The notes beneath the pieces are model-generated. The model was not told the origin of the DNA and did no database searches. It saw nothing but the letters and a program-made list of their open reading frames with translations. Positions 24,014 to 33,063 of a stretch of 64,000 bases of DNA are shown in pieces. Source of the stretch: Bacillota bacterium (lineage in GTDB: Bacteria > Bacillota > Bacilli > Alicyclobacillales > SLC66); assembly GCA_021828865.1 (NCBI GenBank), contig JAJZCW010000013.1, positions 29,505-93,504 on the forward strand, given 5' to 3'. A program made the position numbers and the translations under genes. Numbering within the stretch: the first letter of the stretch is position 1; every line of letters starts with the position of its first letter.

Positions 24014-25624
24014 ATGTCCGATAGTACAAATTCTACTTTTTCATTTGCAGACTTGCTAAAAGTAAAAAAAATCAAGGAAGAGATTAATGATCTTCATGTG
24101 AAGTATGAAAAAGTTATGCTCGAAAATAATGAATTCAAGGCAGAAAATCAGAAATTGAAAAAGTACATAAATGAAATGAATAAAATTAATAATGAAATGT
24201 ACCATAAAACATTAAATTCTAAAACAAACTATGAAGCTAAGGTAGAATTTGAAAGACAGAAGTACGATGAATTAGTTTTAGAATATGAAGCTAAGGTAGA
24301 ATTATTGAGAAACCACAAACCTCAAGTCATTGAGTATAGTAATGAAAAAAGGTATCTTCAAGAATTACTTAATGATTCAAATAAAAAAATACAGGAATTG
24401 AAAAATGAAAATATAAGATATAGACATTTATTCCCGGATGAAATCGATAATATTATTGACCTCAAAGAACATATTTTTGAATTAGAAAATGAAGTTATTC
24501 GAAAAGAGCATAAAATCATTGACCTAGATAAGAAAATAGAGGATCTTAATCGTCAATATATTATTCTTGATGATGAAGTTTTATATCAAAGTTTTGGCCT
24601 TTATACCCCTTTATATAACTTTGTGAATTCAGAAATGTATTTATTTCGTTTAGAAGAAAATCGATTGATGCAAAAAGAAATGATTAAATCAAAAATAGCA
24701 GCGATATGCTATTCAGATTGGGAAGTGAATGGAAGCAAGGCTGAAGGGAAAAAACAAACTGATGACAACCTAAAGCAAATATTAAGATCATTTAATATTG
24801 AATGCGATAATATTATAAATAATGTAAAATTTAATAATTTTGATAGCATGGAAAAAAGAATAACGAAAGCGTTTGAACAGTTAAACAAATTGAATGAATC
24901 GAATGACATCAAAATTCAATTTAATTATTTGGAACTGAAATTTGATGAATTAAGATTGGCATACGAATATCAATTAAAAAAACAACAGGAAAAAGATGAA
25001 TTGCGTATGATTAGGGAACAGCAAAGAGAAGAAGCAAAGTTACTAAAAGAAATTGAGGAAAAAAGGAAAGAAATCGAAAAAGAACAACAGCATTATAACA
25101 ATGTTTTGAGAAGAATAAATGAACAAATTGATTGTGAACTTGATGAAAAAAGACTAGAAGATTTATTTGATAAAAAGGAAAAAGTTGAAAATAACTTAAT
25201 TGATTTAGATGTTGCATTAAAAGAGATTGATTATAGAGAAGCCAATCAAAAAGCAGGGTATGTTTATATCATTTCTAATATAGGATCATTTGGTGAGAAT
25301 GTATATAAAATAGGGATGACTCGAAGAATTGATCCGAATGAACGAATTGATGAATTGGGTGGTGCTTCTGTACCATTTAAGTTCGATATTCATGCTATGA
25401 TATTTTCTGATGACGCTCCAAGACTTGAGAACATGTTACATAAAGCATTTGAACACAAAAAAGTTAATGCAATTAATGGCAGAAAAGAATTTTTTAATGT
25501 TACTTTAGATGAAATTGAAGAAGTGGTTAAAGCAAATTATGATAGAACAGTTGATTTTACTAAAACTCCAATTGCTCAACAGTACAGAGAGTCAATACAA
25601 TATAGAATGATAAAGACAAATTAG
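24014..25624 (+). CDS. Coiled-coil protein with DUF4041-like and GIY-YIG (T5orf172/MUG113) domains
   Basis: A 536-residue protein beginning after AGGAGGAGG. Residues ~15-190 are long coiled coil (KENQ-rich heptads); ~195-330 match the DUF4041 region (KIAAICYSDWEVNGSKAEGKK is a variant of its signature); ~340-400 is a second coiled coil; ~415-505 a GIY-YIG-type domain: GYVYIISN, VYKIGMTRR, the Glu in ARLENMLHKAF-like context (PRLENMLHKAF) and NGRKEFFNV. The DUF4041-T5orf172 pairing is found in phages and mobile islands and is suspected of nuclease or anti-phage roles; that role is inference here. It lies last before attR, the usual cargo position. Confidence 0.8.
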   Translation: MSDSTNSTFSFADLLKVKKIKEEINDLHVKYEKVMLENNEFKAENQKLKKYINEMNKINNEMYHKTLNSKTNYEAKVEFERQKYDELVLEYEAKVELLRNHKPQVIEYSNEKRYLQELLNDSNKKIQELKNENIRYRHLFPDEIDNIIDLKEHIFELENEVIRKEHKIIDLDKKIEDLNRQYIILDDEVLYQSFGLYTPLYNFVNSEMYLFRLEENRLMQKEMIKSKIAAICYSDWEVNGSKAEGKKQTDDNLKQILRSFNIECDNIINNVKFNNFDSMEKRITKAFEQLNKLNESNDIKIQFNYLELKFDELRLAYEYQLKKQQEKDELRMIREQQREEAKLLKEIEEKRKEIEKEQQHYNNVLRRINEQIDCELDEKRLEDLFDKKEKVENNLIDLDVALKEIDYREANQKAGYVYIISNIGSFGENVYKIGMTRRIDPNERIDELGGASVPFKFDIHAMIFSDDAPRLENMLHKAFEHKKVNAINGRKEFFNVTLDEIEEVVKANYDRTVDFTKTPIAQQYRESIQYRMIKTN

Positions 25625-25756
25625 TTAGATCCTTTTATGCTAAAGTTATTGATGGGTTTAATTTGAAATTCACATTGAAGTCATTAATCATTTTCTATAG
25701 TAAAGAAATATGGGCAAGTTTTTTTATTTAATTAAAATGGATAATTTTACATTAAA

Positions 25757-25888
25757 TTGACAAAATAAACAGGCGCTTGATTTTTGATAAAATACACAAG
25801 ATAATTATTTCAAGTGAAATCGTAGTATTGTGTCTGGGTTTTTATAACAGATTGATGAGCTGCGAAAAATCCTTGTAAAATCAAGGTT
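25757..25888 (+). other. AT-rich junction before attR with small hairpin
   Basis: Non-coding. It holds a TTGACA (25757-25762) without a well-placed -10, and CCTTG / CAAGG (25871-25875, 25882-25886) just outside the repeat, which could be a recombinase arm site or part of a weak terminator. No clear promoter for the right tRNA copy is seen. Confidence 0.35.
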
Positions 25889-25988
25889 CTGCGAGCGGTC
25901 GTGGCGGAATTGGCAGACGCGCAAGATTCAGGTTCTTGTGCCCGTCAGGGCGTGGAGGTTCAAGTCCTCTCGACCGCATATTAAACAA
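25889..25988 (+). repeat. attR: right copy of the 100-bp direct repeat
   Basis: Identical to 14393-14492 over all 100 bases; the sequences diverge at the next base on each side. Confidence 0.95.
25895..25978 (+). tRNA. tRNA-Leu(CAG), right copy
   Basis: Same 84-base gene as at 14399. This copy retains the chromosomal terminator but is separated from the chromosomal promoter by the element; whether it is transcribed is unclear. Confidence 0.93.
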
Positions 25989-25992
25989 AGCG

Positions 25993-26018
25993 CATGGCAT
26001 AGGGCCATGTGTTTTTTT
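25993..26018 (+). terminator. Terminator of the tRNA-Leu locus
   Basis: CATGGC / GCCATG (25993-25998, 26004-26009) followed by TGTGTTTTTTT. It overlaps the end of the convergent methyltransferase gene. Confidence 0.8.
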
Positions 26019-28116
26019 ATGGGGAAATCCATTTTAAGGAATTTTTTGTAAGGGAGAGAACAAGCGCTTGTTCTTTGGCCGTAAGTTGAAATAGTTCGAA
26101 AATCATCGCTTCTATTTGCATGTACGTATCTCGCTTTTCGTCGCCGCTATCTGCAAGTATGAGATGGTCAACGTAGCTGGTGATCAGCGACTGCTCCGCT
26201 TGCGAACATATGGGAATCGGAATAGCCTCTAGAAAGGACTTTAATACCTTGACAGAATGAAAGGATGATTGATAGAAGAATTGCGCGGTTCGCGAGTTGA
26301 AAAGTGCAAGCAAATATTTGATAGAGACATTAGGGACCAGAGGGATGAGGAGGTTGGCGCTGTTCAAGGTAAATACTCCTTCTTCGTCATAAGCAAAAAT
26401 CAATTGGTTATGGATAAAACGATAGACTAGTTTTTCTTTGGCGCGAAATAATTCAAGAGGCGCCACCTGCTGAAACTTGGGGATGGCGGATAACGGAATG
26501 GTTAGATCGCTTTTTTTTAAGCCAAACTTGTATATATGTAGCCCCTTAAATACAGGCACACAATCATCGCACACGGCTGTACTGACCCATGCCTTATTGT
26601 TGCCGGTGACAATGCCAAGGGCAAATACAGCCTGGTTTTTAAGAAAGGCCGCGCCATGTGTTTTCCGCATTTTGTCCAGAACCTTTTGGGCTGGGTCCTG
26701 TGTTTGGACGTTCATCAACAGTCCGGAATTTGCTAAAAAGCGCTTCTGGGAGATGGTGTACGATGGCGGTGATTGCATATTTTCAATATGAATCTGTTCG
26801 CAAGGGGCATGTTGCACTTTTCTCGCTACGATCAGCATGCTTGGTGCCATAATTGACGAAAAGGCGTTGTCTGTCAGTCCTATATACGCGATGGAAGTTT
26901 GAAGAAGCATCAGCGAACGTGTGACAAGGTGTTTGTTGACATAGAGCCAAGAACTAGGGACAAGCAATGCAAGTATACCGTTTTGCTTTAAGGCGTGAAT
27001 TGACAGTTCCATAAACAAACTGTACGTGTCGTGAGCGCTTGCTGTTTGATAATCATCTAGTTCCTCTAATGATAAACGATGCTTTGATCCCCATGGAGGA
27101 TTGCCAATGACTAAATCAAATGGTTCATGAAAAGGGGATGACCCATCGCTTATTTTCATGGCATCTTTCGTATAGATTCGGAACTGGCAATCAGAGGGAT
27201 CCTGAACAGTTGGCGCTTCAAGCGCAAGATTGATTTTGCAAAGCCAAACGCTGACAGGATTGATGTCATAGCCCACCAAACATTCTTGTAATTGGCGATG
27301 TGCCTCAAGAGGATCTATTCCGCTTTTGGCTATTCGATCGAATAGGGTCCGGTACAAGATCACCAAAAACTTTCCCGAACCGCAGGCGGGATCGAGTGCG
27401 CGAGGGCAAAGCCTATGATCCAATTGGTGAAGTGCAATCGACGACAATTTTTTGGCTAATGAATCTGGCGTATAGTATTGACCCATTCCTTTTCTGTCGC
27501 TAAGTTGAGATATCCCTATATACAATAGCCCTAATGGATCTTCATCTGGAGAATATCGCAGGGGGTGCTGGCGCATTACCCGCAATAGTTTTTCGTCCTC
27601 CATTGAGAGAATCGCGTGTTCCTCAGTGAGCCCATCCAGAAATAAGGGAGCGTATGGTCCCATGGAGAATACCTGTTGTAAAGCCAGTTGAACTAGACTC
27701 TCATCATAGGTGACATCGGGCGCTTGAAGATGTCCGCGTGAAATAAATAGTTGTAAGGCAGCTTCGCGCAACATTAATGGTAACTGGTCAGGCGTGGCAA
27801 CAGATTCAATCCAAATAGTGATGGTTGCAAGAATGCCCGGATCACTGACATTTTCCATAGGAATATAACTCTCGCGGCGCGCACTCTTGTTTCTGCGCTT
27901 ATCGAGTTTGGCCACTTTGCCGTTATCAATCTGTTCCTTGATCGTATAAAGTTCTTCCCTATCATAATACTTGGTTCGACCTATCACTGACCTGACATGA
28001 ACGAAACCCTGGGCCGTCCAATTGCGAAGCGTTGCAACTGAAATAGAAAGGACTTCGGCCGCTTGGTTTGGATCAGCCAATGAAGGACGGGAAGAATTAG
28101 GACTGTCATTTTGCAT
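26017..28116 (-). CDS. DNA adenine N6-methyltransferase (Eco57I/TaqI-like) with N-terminal MerR-like HTH
   Basis: About 699 residues. N-terminal HTH (PNQAAEVLSISVATLRNW, then GRTKYYDREEL) like MerR/excisionase folds; then SDRKGMGQYYTP, the SAM-binding motif DPACGSGKFL and catalytic NPPW place it among N6-adenine methyltransferases of the Eco57I/TaqI type. The C-terminal half would hold target recognition (FNSRTAQFFYQ is TaqI-like). No separate restriction gene is present, and the nuclease motif (PD-ExK) was not recognised in it. ATG 28116 has GGAGAAG six bases upstream; the longer frame to 28194 overlaps the moeA promoter. It may be an orphan methylase or a single-chain R-M enzyme. Confidence 0.85.
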   Translation of the reverse strand: MQNDSPNSSRPSLADPNQAAEVLSISVATLRNWTAQGFVHVRSVIGRTKYYDREELYTIKEQIDNGKVAKLDKRRNKSARRESYIPMENVSDPGILATITIWIESVATPDQLPLMLREAALQLFISRGHLQAPDVTYDESLVQLALQQVFSMGPYAPLFLDGLTEEHAILSMEDEKLLRVMRQHPLRYSPDEDPLGLLYIGISQLSDRKGMGQYYTPDSLAKKLSSIALHQLDHRLCPRALDPACGSGKFLVILYRTLFDRIAKSGIDPLEAHRQLQECLVGYDINPVSVWLCKINLALEAPTVQDPSDCQFRIYTKDAMKISDGSSPFHEPFDLVIGNPPWGSKHRLSLEELDDYQTASAHDTYSLFMELSIHALKQNGILALLVPSSWLYVNKHLVTRSLMLLQTSIAYIGLTDNAFSSIMAPSMLIVARKVQHAPCEQIHIENMQSPPSYTISQKRFLANSGLLMNVQTQDPAQKVLDKMRKTHGAAFLKNQAVFALGIVTGNNKAWVSTAVCDDCVPVFKGLHIYKFGLKKSDLTIPLSAIPKFQQVAPLELFRAKEKLVYRFIHNQLIFAYDEEGVFTLNSANLLIPLVPNVSIKYLLALFNSRTAQFFYQSSFHSVKVLKSFLEAIPIPICSQAEQSLITSYVDHLILADSGDEKRDTYMQIEAMIFELFQLTAKEQALVLSLTKNSLKWISP

Positions 28117-28198
28117 CGACGTCTTCTCCATAACTTTTGGTAATATGGTGGTAAGCCAATACGATATCATTTTACATTGAATAGATGGGGGCATGATG

Positions 28199-29425
28199 AT
28201 GGATGCCTTAATTCCAGTTGATGAAGCATTATCCAGAATTTTTACTCATTGCTTCTATCATAAAACAGAATTGTCCGATTTGGACAGCGGATTTGGCAAA
28301 ATTTTGGCGGAAAACGTATATGCCATTCATGATGTGCCTTCTTTTGATCGAGCTATGCTAGATGGATATGCCGTTCGTTACAAGGATATCAAGCAGGCGA
28401 CCCGGGATCATCCGATCATTTTGGAGGTGACTGCTCATGTTCCGGCGGGGTCAGTGCCCGATCGGGAATTGCAACAAGGCGAAGCGTTTCGTACAATGAC
28501 GGGCGCTCCTATCGCTGGCGGAGCTGATACGCTTATCCAACAAGAATGGACGGATTTCGGCGAATCCGTTGATACCACAAAGGTATCTGTTTTTCGATCG
28601 GTCAATAAAGGGGAAGCCATACAACATCAGGGTCATGATATCAGGGAAGGACAACTTTTGCTTCCCAAAGGTAGTATGATCGGTCCTGTGGAAATTGCGC
28701 TCCTCGCCTCTCAGGGGATTTTTGAAATATCAACAATGACACCGCCTCGAATTGGAATCTTCTCCACAGGAAGTGAGATTATAGAAATAAATGGAAAATG
28801 GGAAAAGGGCAAGATTTATAACAGCAATACCCCGATGCTGACTGGACTATTACGAAAGGCGGGAGCAGAGGTAGTTTCCCATCCTGCGATCATAGATGAC
28901 CATGACTTATTGTGGGAAAAATTTCATGATGCGCTGAATCGCTTTGATATGGTGGTTACCACAGGGGGAGTCTCTGTGGGGGATTGGGATTTAACTCCTA
29001 AAATTTTGGAAGAGATAGGGGTTCGGCGCCTTTTTTGGGGGGTCTTTATCAGACCTGGGACACCGATATATGCAGGCGTTTTTCAAGACAAACTCGTCTT
29101 TGCGTTATCGGGGAATCCGCCTGCAGCTTTCGTTAATGCCCATGTGTTCGTGTTGCCTGCAATACAAAAAATGTTATCACTGAAAGACGGCGCGATTCAT
29201 TCAATGACGGCAAGGTTGCAACATGTCCCGAAGAAAAAAAAGGTCAGACACACTCGATTTTTAACAGGACGGCTTTATGAAAGAGATAATGAGTGGTGGA
29301 TTGATGTTGGAGGAGATCAATCGGCGGGAACCATGTCGCGTTTTGTGCATGCTAATGCGCTGGCGAGGATTGAGCCTAGCGACGAGATGAGCGAGGGAGA
29401 GCGTGTTCAGGTAGATCTGCTTTGA
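28199..29425 (+). CDS. moeA: Molybdopterin molybdenumtransferase
   Basis: Inserts molybdenum into adenylylated molybdopterin. FDRAMLDGYAVR near the N terminus, TGAPIAGGADTLIQ, the MoeA signature TTGGVSVGDWD and FIRPGTPIYAG...ALSGNPPAAF are all present; 409 residues is the usual size. Of three consecutive ATGs (28193, 28196, 28199) the third has the best spacing from GGGGG. It is divergent from the methyltransferase. No other molybdenum cofactor genes are in view. Confidence 0.95.
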   Translation: MDALIPVDEALSRIFTHCFYHKTELSDLDSGFGKILAENVYAIHDVPSFDRAMLDGYAVRYKDIKQATRDHPIILEVTAHVPAGSVPDRELQQGEAFRTMTGAPIAGGADTLIQQEWTDFGESVDTTKVSVFRSVNKGEAIQHQGHDIREGQLLLPKGSMIGPVEIALLASQGIFEISTMTPPRIGIFSTGSEIIEINGKWEKGKIYNSNTPMLTGLLRKAGAEVVSHPAIIDDHDLLWEKFHDALNRFDMVVTTGGVSVGDWDLTPKILEEIGVRRLFWGVFIRPGTPIYAGVFQDKLVFALSGNPPAAFVNAHVFVLPAIQKMLSLKDGAIHSMTARLQHVPKKKKVRHTRFLTGRLYERDNEWWIDVGGDQSAGTMSRFVHANALARIEPSDEMSEGERVQVDLL

Positions 29426-29436
29426 AATCATCAAAA

Positions 29437-29461
29437 GGGGGGCAAATGATAGATGCCCCCC
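29437..29461 (-). terminator. Terminator after the YjcZ-type genes
   Basis: GGGGGGC / GCCCCCC stem with an 11-base loop; TTTTG follows on the minus strand. It may also stop moeA transcripts poorly, since no T run follows on the plus strand. Confidence 0.75.
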
Positions 29462-29487
29462 AAAAAACTTTTGTCATGACCAGCGTA

Positions 29488-29616
29488 TTAATACACGGGT
29501 GCCGTAGTGCAGACTTCCTTGGTTCCAAATGGAACTACCAGAATAAAGAGCACGAAAATGATTAGAAATACTACAGCCCAGCGCGTGTAACCGCCAAACA
29601 CGCCACCATCGTACAT
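29488..29616 (-). CDS. YjcZ-type sporulation peptide (42 residues)
   Basis: Begins MYDGGVFGGYTRWAVVFLI and has one membrane helix (WAVVFLIIFVLFILVV). The GGY-x-x-x-A-hydrophobic pattern is that of the YjcZ/YjcZ-like sporulation peptides (Pfam family of tiny spore membrane proteins). AGGAGG lies 11 bases before ATG. The C terminus (GTKEVCTTAPVY) differs from its neighbour. Function unknown; expression in the developing spore is expected. Confidence 0.8.
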   Translation of the reverse strand: MYDGGVFGGYTRWAVVFLIIFVLFILVVPFGTKEVCTTAPVY

Positions 29617-29658
29617 GATCGATTTCGCCTCCTCGACCCGGACTGTTAGATTGTCTGA

Positions 29659-29790
29659 TTAGTAAGCTGCTGCGCCAGTTCCAGCGCCTGCTCCTCCCCA
29701 ACCATAGGCTGGGACCAAGAGGAAGAATAGGACGAAGATGATCAGGAATACGACTGCCCAGCGTGTGTATCCACCGAAGGTTCCGTACAT
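29659..29790 (-). CDS. YjcZ-type sporulation peptide (43 residues)
   Basis: MYGTFGGYTRWAVVFLIIFV then FFLLVPAYGW and a Gly/Ala tail. It shares the GGYTRWAVVFLIIFVLF core with the peptide at 29488, so the two are tandem duplicates that have diverged at their ends. AAAGGAGG is eight bases upstream of ATG. Confidence 0.85.
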   Translation of the reverse strand: MYGTFGGYTRWAVVFLIIFVLFFLLVPAYGWGGAGAGTGAAAY

Positions 29791-29881
29791 GTTTACCGCC
29801 TCCTTTATCATTCCGTTTACCATACGCACTAGTGGGGGCTGCTGTAACGACGAATGTCTATATTTGCTAAAATGGCAAACA

Positions 29882-29940
29882 AAAAACGCACTAAAGTATA
29901 AGTCGATAAACTCAAATGCCTTATACTTTAGTGCGTTTTT
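29882..29940. terminator. Long bidirectional terminator
   Basis: Twenty-one perfectly paired bases (29882-29902 with 29920-29940; inner end AAAGTATAAG) with A's on the left and T's on the right, so it works both ways. It ends the tRNA-Ser transcript ahead of the YjcZ genes. Confidence 0.92.
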
Positions 29941-29945
29941 GCTGA

Positions 29946-30035
29946 CGGAGAGAGTGGGATTCGAACCCACGAACGGCCTTTTAAACCGTTGCTCGTTTTC
30001 AAGACGAGTGCCTTCAACCACTCGGCCATCTCTCC
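29946..30035 (-). tRNA. tRNA-Ser(TGA)
   Basis: Acceptor GGAGAGA / TCTCTCC with discriminator G and no encoded CCA. The anticodon arm CTCGT-CTTGAAA-ACGAG gives TGA, and there is a long variable arm as expected for serine. Confidence 0.95.
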
Positions 30036-30268
30036 ATGGCTGCGGAAGGCATTATATCATATACAGCAGCACATCACAACTTCTTATCCCAAATCTATTT
30101 CAAGAAGTGGCATGAAAGACTAAAATTAGTCTAAATTGATTGGGGTTGATAGCCCTTTTGTTTCTGATAAAGATTCTTATGAAGTAGTAAGGTAATGAGG
30201 ACAAATTATATAGCACTATTTCATTCAACAAACTGTTGAAAAATTGTATGAGGAGGCAGTAATCCCCA

Positions 30269-30670
30269 ATGAAAATACTGATCGCATTTGATGGGACGGC
30301 ATCTGCTGTAAAAGGACTGCGTTATGCGCTATCGAATTTTCCAACTGCCGAATTTGTGTTATTGTACGTGGAGAGAGTTTCCTATGTGGACGGTGCTTAT
30401 GGTGTGCCTCCCGTGCCATTTGATAGGCATGTGGACAAAGAAGTGCTAAGTGCAGCAGAAGCCATCTGTGCCGAGCAACAGGTAACGCCAGCTATGAAAT
30501 CGGAATTGGGATCGCCTGCAGATTGGATAGTGAAAATGGCAGAAGATATTCAGGCCGATCTTTTGGTGCTCGGTGCACACAACAAAGGAGCAATTGAGAG
30601 GCTTTTGCTAGGTAGTGTCAGTGAGGCTGTTGCTCGCAGGTCACATTGTTCGGTATTGATTGTTCGCTAG
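30269..30670 (+). CDS. Universal stress protein (UspA family)
   Basis: A single-domain 133-residue Usp: ILIAFDGTASAVKGLRYAL at the N terminus and the nucleotide-binding motif GAHNKGAIERLLLGSVSEAV near the end (G-x2-G-x9-G-S), typical of ATP-binding members. Ribosome site GAGGAGG. The neighbouring HD-GYP and chemoreceptor genes suggest a stress/signal cluster. Confidence 0.93.
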   Translation: MKILIAFDGTASAVKGLRYALSNFPTAEFVLLYVERVSYVDGAYGVPPVPFDRHVDKEVLSAAEAICAEQQVTPAMKSELGSPADWIVKMAEDIQADLLVLGAHNKGAIERLLLGSVSEAVARRSHCSVLIVR

Positions 30671-30704
30671 ATAATGAGTTTCGGTAAAAAGTGGAGGCTC
30701 ACTG

Positions 30705-31700
30705 ATGACATTTGAAGAAATTTTGGCTTGGCCGATCCCTGTGCTCATTACCGATGTGAACCGCAAGGTGCTGTATTTCAACCAAAATTGGCTAGAACTA
30801 TACGGTGCGACAGCTGATGAAGTCATCAATCAGCAACCAAGCATGATGCAATCAGGGTTTACCGCTCGAACCATCTATCAAGAGCTGAATACCAGCTTGA
30901 AAAATTCCGGAGCATGGTCTGGTGTGCTGATCAATCGCCACTTGACGGAGAAGCGTTTTTTGGTGGTTGCACTAACCATTATGAGATGGGTGGTGGAGGA
31001 CCAAACCGTGTTTGTCTCGCTACATCAACCATTGGATCGTCTCTGTGTGGATAGCGCAGTTTCCATCGGATCTTTGCAAACAATGGAGGGGATTTTTCTT
31101 CTATCTATTGCAAAAATCGCGGAATGGAACGATCCTGAATTGGAGAACCACGTGCTGAGAGTTTCCAAGTTTGCCAGGTGGATCTCGGAAATGATGAGAG
31201 ACAACGGTGATATTCCTGATGCGGATGTGGATTTGATCGAAGCGGCGAGTGTCGTACACGATATTGGGAAGGCGGCAGTTCCTAAAGAAATTTTATTCAA
31301 GCCGGGATTGCTGACTGACAGTGAACGCTATCATGTCAAGGATCATGCCAGCATTGGTAGCGAAATGATTAATACCATTTATCACCAGATGCAATCGTTT
31401 CATAATCTATATGGCAAGTTGTTTGAATACGCTATGGATTCTGCGTTGACCCACCACGAATGGTGGAATGGCAACGGATACCCCAATGGATTGAAGGAAA
31501 GCCAAATACCCATCGTAGGGCGGGTCGTGGCGCTTGCGGATGTCATTGATGCGCTTTTGTCAGATCGGCCATACAAGAAGAAATGGCCACCCAGTCAGGT
31601 TTTAACATACATAAAGAATTACAGTGGCTTGCAATTTGATCCGAAAATAGTGGACGTGGTGATCACCAACTGGGATCATCGGCCGATTTTTGTGGATTAG
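30705..31700 (+). CDS. PAS-HD-GYP protein, probable c-di-GMP phosphodiesterase
   Basis: Residues 5-105 are a PAS domain (IPVLITDVNRKVLYFNQNW). Residues ~140-325 are an HD-GYP domain: ENHVLRVSKFA, VVHDIGKAAVP (metal HD), DHASIGSEM, HHEWWNGNGYPNGL (the HHE and GYP motifs) and RVVALADVIDALLSDRPYK. These are the metal ligands needed for hydrolysis of c-di-GMP to pGpG/GMP. It follows the usp gene by 35 bases and the chemoreceptor gene starts 15 bases later. Confidence 0.92.
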   Translation: MTFEEILAWPIPVLITDVNRKVLYFNQNWLELYGATADEVINQQPSMMQSGFTARTIYQELNTSLKNSGAWSGVLINRHLTEKRFLVVALTIMRWVVEDQTVFVSLHQPLDRLCVDSAVSIGSLQTMEGIFLLSIAKIAEWNDPELENHVLRVSKFARWISEMMRDNGDIPDADVDLIEAASVVHDIGKAAVPKEILFKPGLLTDSERYHVKDHASIGSEMINTIYHQMQSFHNLYGKLFEYAMDSALTHHEWWNGNGYPNGLKESQIPIVGRVVALADVIDALLSDRPYKKKWPPSQVLTYIKNYSGLQFDPKIVDVVITNWDHRPIFVD

Positions 31701-31715
31701 CGATACGGGGGATTG

Positions 31716-32990
31716 ATGTTGAAAAAACGACTTGAACTGCAACTGACTTTAGTTACGATGATCGTGGCCATCATCACGCATGCTATCAGCGGCGCTATCC
31801 TCATTTGGGAACGACAAAATCACATCAGCGGAAGCTTTTTTGTCGGGCTCACCACCTTTGATTTAATTAGTGGTGTTTTTTGGCAAACACTATTAGTGTG
31901 GCTTGCTGGCCATTATATTCTGAAACAATTAAAGCAATTGAGAAGTGCCATCCAAAAAGTCGAGCAGGGTGAATTCGATATTCAAGTTCCGTTGCCGAAA
32001 ATCCAAAACGAAATTTATGAAGTTTCAGTGGCTTTTCAACACACGGCTTCTGCACTTGGCGAATATCACGAGAAAATGGGGCAATCGGTGCAGCTTTTGA
32101 ATAAGTCCGTTCATGAGGTGAACAGCAAGATGCAATTGGCTTCTGACGGAGCCCATTCGATTGCGCTTGCCATGAAGGAAATCACAGGCAGCGCCATGCA
32201 AGCGGCGGAAGCTGCCGATACACAGATGCAAGGCGCCGATGCCACAAGGTTGATGATGGAGCGGTTAGAACAAGCGGTGCAATCGGAAAATCATGCGGTA
32301 CAAACGTTGAATGAAGCGATCACGATGGGGGAAGAACGCACCAATCAAATTGCGAGTGAAATGCAATTAGCAAGTTCAGCAGCGGACCAAACCATCCAGA
32401 AAACCCGTCAATTAGTAGAGAAAGCACAAAGTGTTGAAGAGATATTAAACAGCGTAGAAGCGGTGGCGGAGAGCACCAACTTGATCGCCTTGAACGCTTC
32501 CATTGAAGCGGCTCGCGCTGGGGAAGCGGGGCGAGGGTTTGCAGTGGTGGCTAATGAAGTGCGAATTCTGGCTGAACAGAGCCAGGATGCCAATAAAAAG
32601 ATCCAAGAAGTGGTGCGTTTGATGGTCGAGGAAATCAGCAATGTCGATCAGGCAGTGACCGATACCAGTGCTTCTTTCTCTCGTGTCGAGCAAGCACGTA
32701 AAGAAATCGAATCCTCATTTTCAACCATTCATGACTCTGGGAAAGTGATGGGCAAAGTGGTGCAAGAAGTGCTCGTTGAAGTGAATAGGCAAAAGGCGCA
32801 GACGTCTCAACTGCAGTCGCAGGCCCATTTAATTAACGATGTCGTCCAACAGGTCATGGCGTTGACGGAGGAAGTATCTGCGACGACGAACGAACAAAAT
32901 AGCGCTGTTGAGTCTGTAGAAAGTACCCTTCAACAAATGCGGGGAGTGGCAGGTAATTTAGATCAATTGCAGAATCGGGCTAAGCATTGA
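31716..32990 (+). CDS. Methyl-accepting chemotaxis protein without a large periplasmic sensor
   Basis: Two membrane helices (residues ~12-32 and ~48-68) are separated by a very short loop, followed by a HAMP-like segment ([19 protein letters not shown]) and a long coiled-coil signalling domain with the hairpin tip [20 protein letters not shown] and [18 protein letters not shown]. With no external ligand domain it may sense through the membrane or HAMP, like energy-taxis receptors. ATG 31716 follows GGGGG. Confidence 0.92.
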   Translation: MLKKRLELQLTLVTMIVAIITHAISGAILIWERQNHISGSFFVGLTTFDLISGVFWQTLLVWLAGHYILKQLKQLRSAIQKVEQGEFDIQVPLPKIQNEIYEVSVAFQHTASALGEYHEKMGQSVQLLNKSVHEVNSKMQLASDGAHSIALAMKEITGSAMQAAEAADTQMQGADATRLMMERLEQAVQSENHAVQTLNEAITMGEERTNQIASEMQLASSAADQTIQKTRQLVEKAQSVEEILNSVEAVAESTNLIALNASIEAARAGEAGRGFAVVANEVRILAEQSQDANKKIQEVVRLMVEEISNVDQAVTDTSASFSRVEQARKEIESSFSTIHDSGKVMGKVVQEVLVEVNRQKAQTSQLQSQAHLINDVVQQVMALTEEVSATTNEQNSAVESVESTLQQMRGVAGNLDQLQNRAKH

Positions 32991-33035
32991 ATTCATATTA
33001 ATTTCTGGTGCATGAAAAAGTTGAGATTATTGATG

Positions 33036-33063
33036 AAGCACAGCACAATTGCTGTGCTTTTAC
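33036..33063 (+). terminator. Terminator after the chemoreceptor gene
   Basis: AGCACAGCA / TGCTGTGCT with a four-base loop and TTTTAC after it. Confidence 0.82.

Larger units (their letters stand above)
14393..25988 (+). mobile_element. 11.5-kb integrative element in tRNA-Leu(CAG) (extent includes both att repeats)
   Basis: A perfect 100-bp direct repeat (14393-14492 and 25889-25988) brackets an AT-rich block with no housekeeping genes. Repeat period is 11,496 bp. Contents in order: tyrosine recombinase, XRE repressor (opposite strand), three small secreted/membrane genes plus a broken fourth, second recombinase, tandem promoters with a leader, small HTH protein, DUF5659-like protein, primase-type replication protein, GC-rich stem-loop, third recombinase (opposite strand) and a coiled-coil GIY-YIG protein. 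The tRNA's native terminator follows the right repeat while its native promoter precedes the left one, so the element split a single locus. No conjugation or virion genes seen; it is plasmid-like or satellite-like. Confidence 0.9.

Noticed and set aside
14393..25988. Prophage
   Set aside because: No capsid, terminase, portal, tail or lysis gene was recognised; three recombinases and a primase alone do not make a phage.
26017..28116. Methyltransferase as part of the integrative element
   Set aside because: It lies outside the right 100-bp repeat and the tRNA terminator, so it is not within the mobile unit as defined, although an older insertion is possible.
29738..30115. 125-codon plus-strand frame
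   Set aside because: It is antisense to a YjcZ peptide gene, a terminator and tRNA-Ser.
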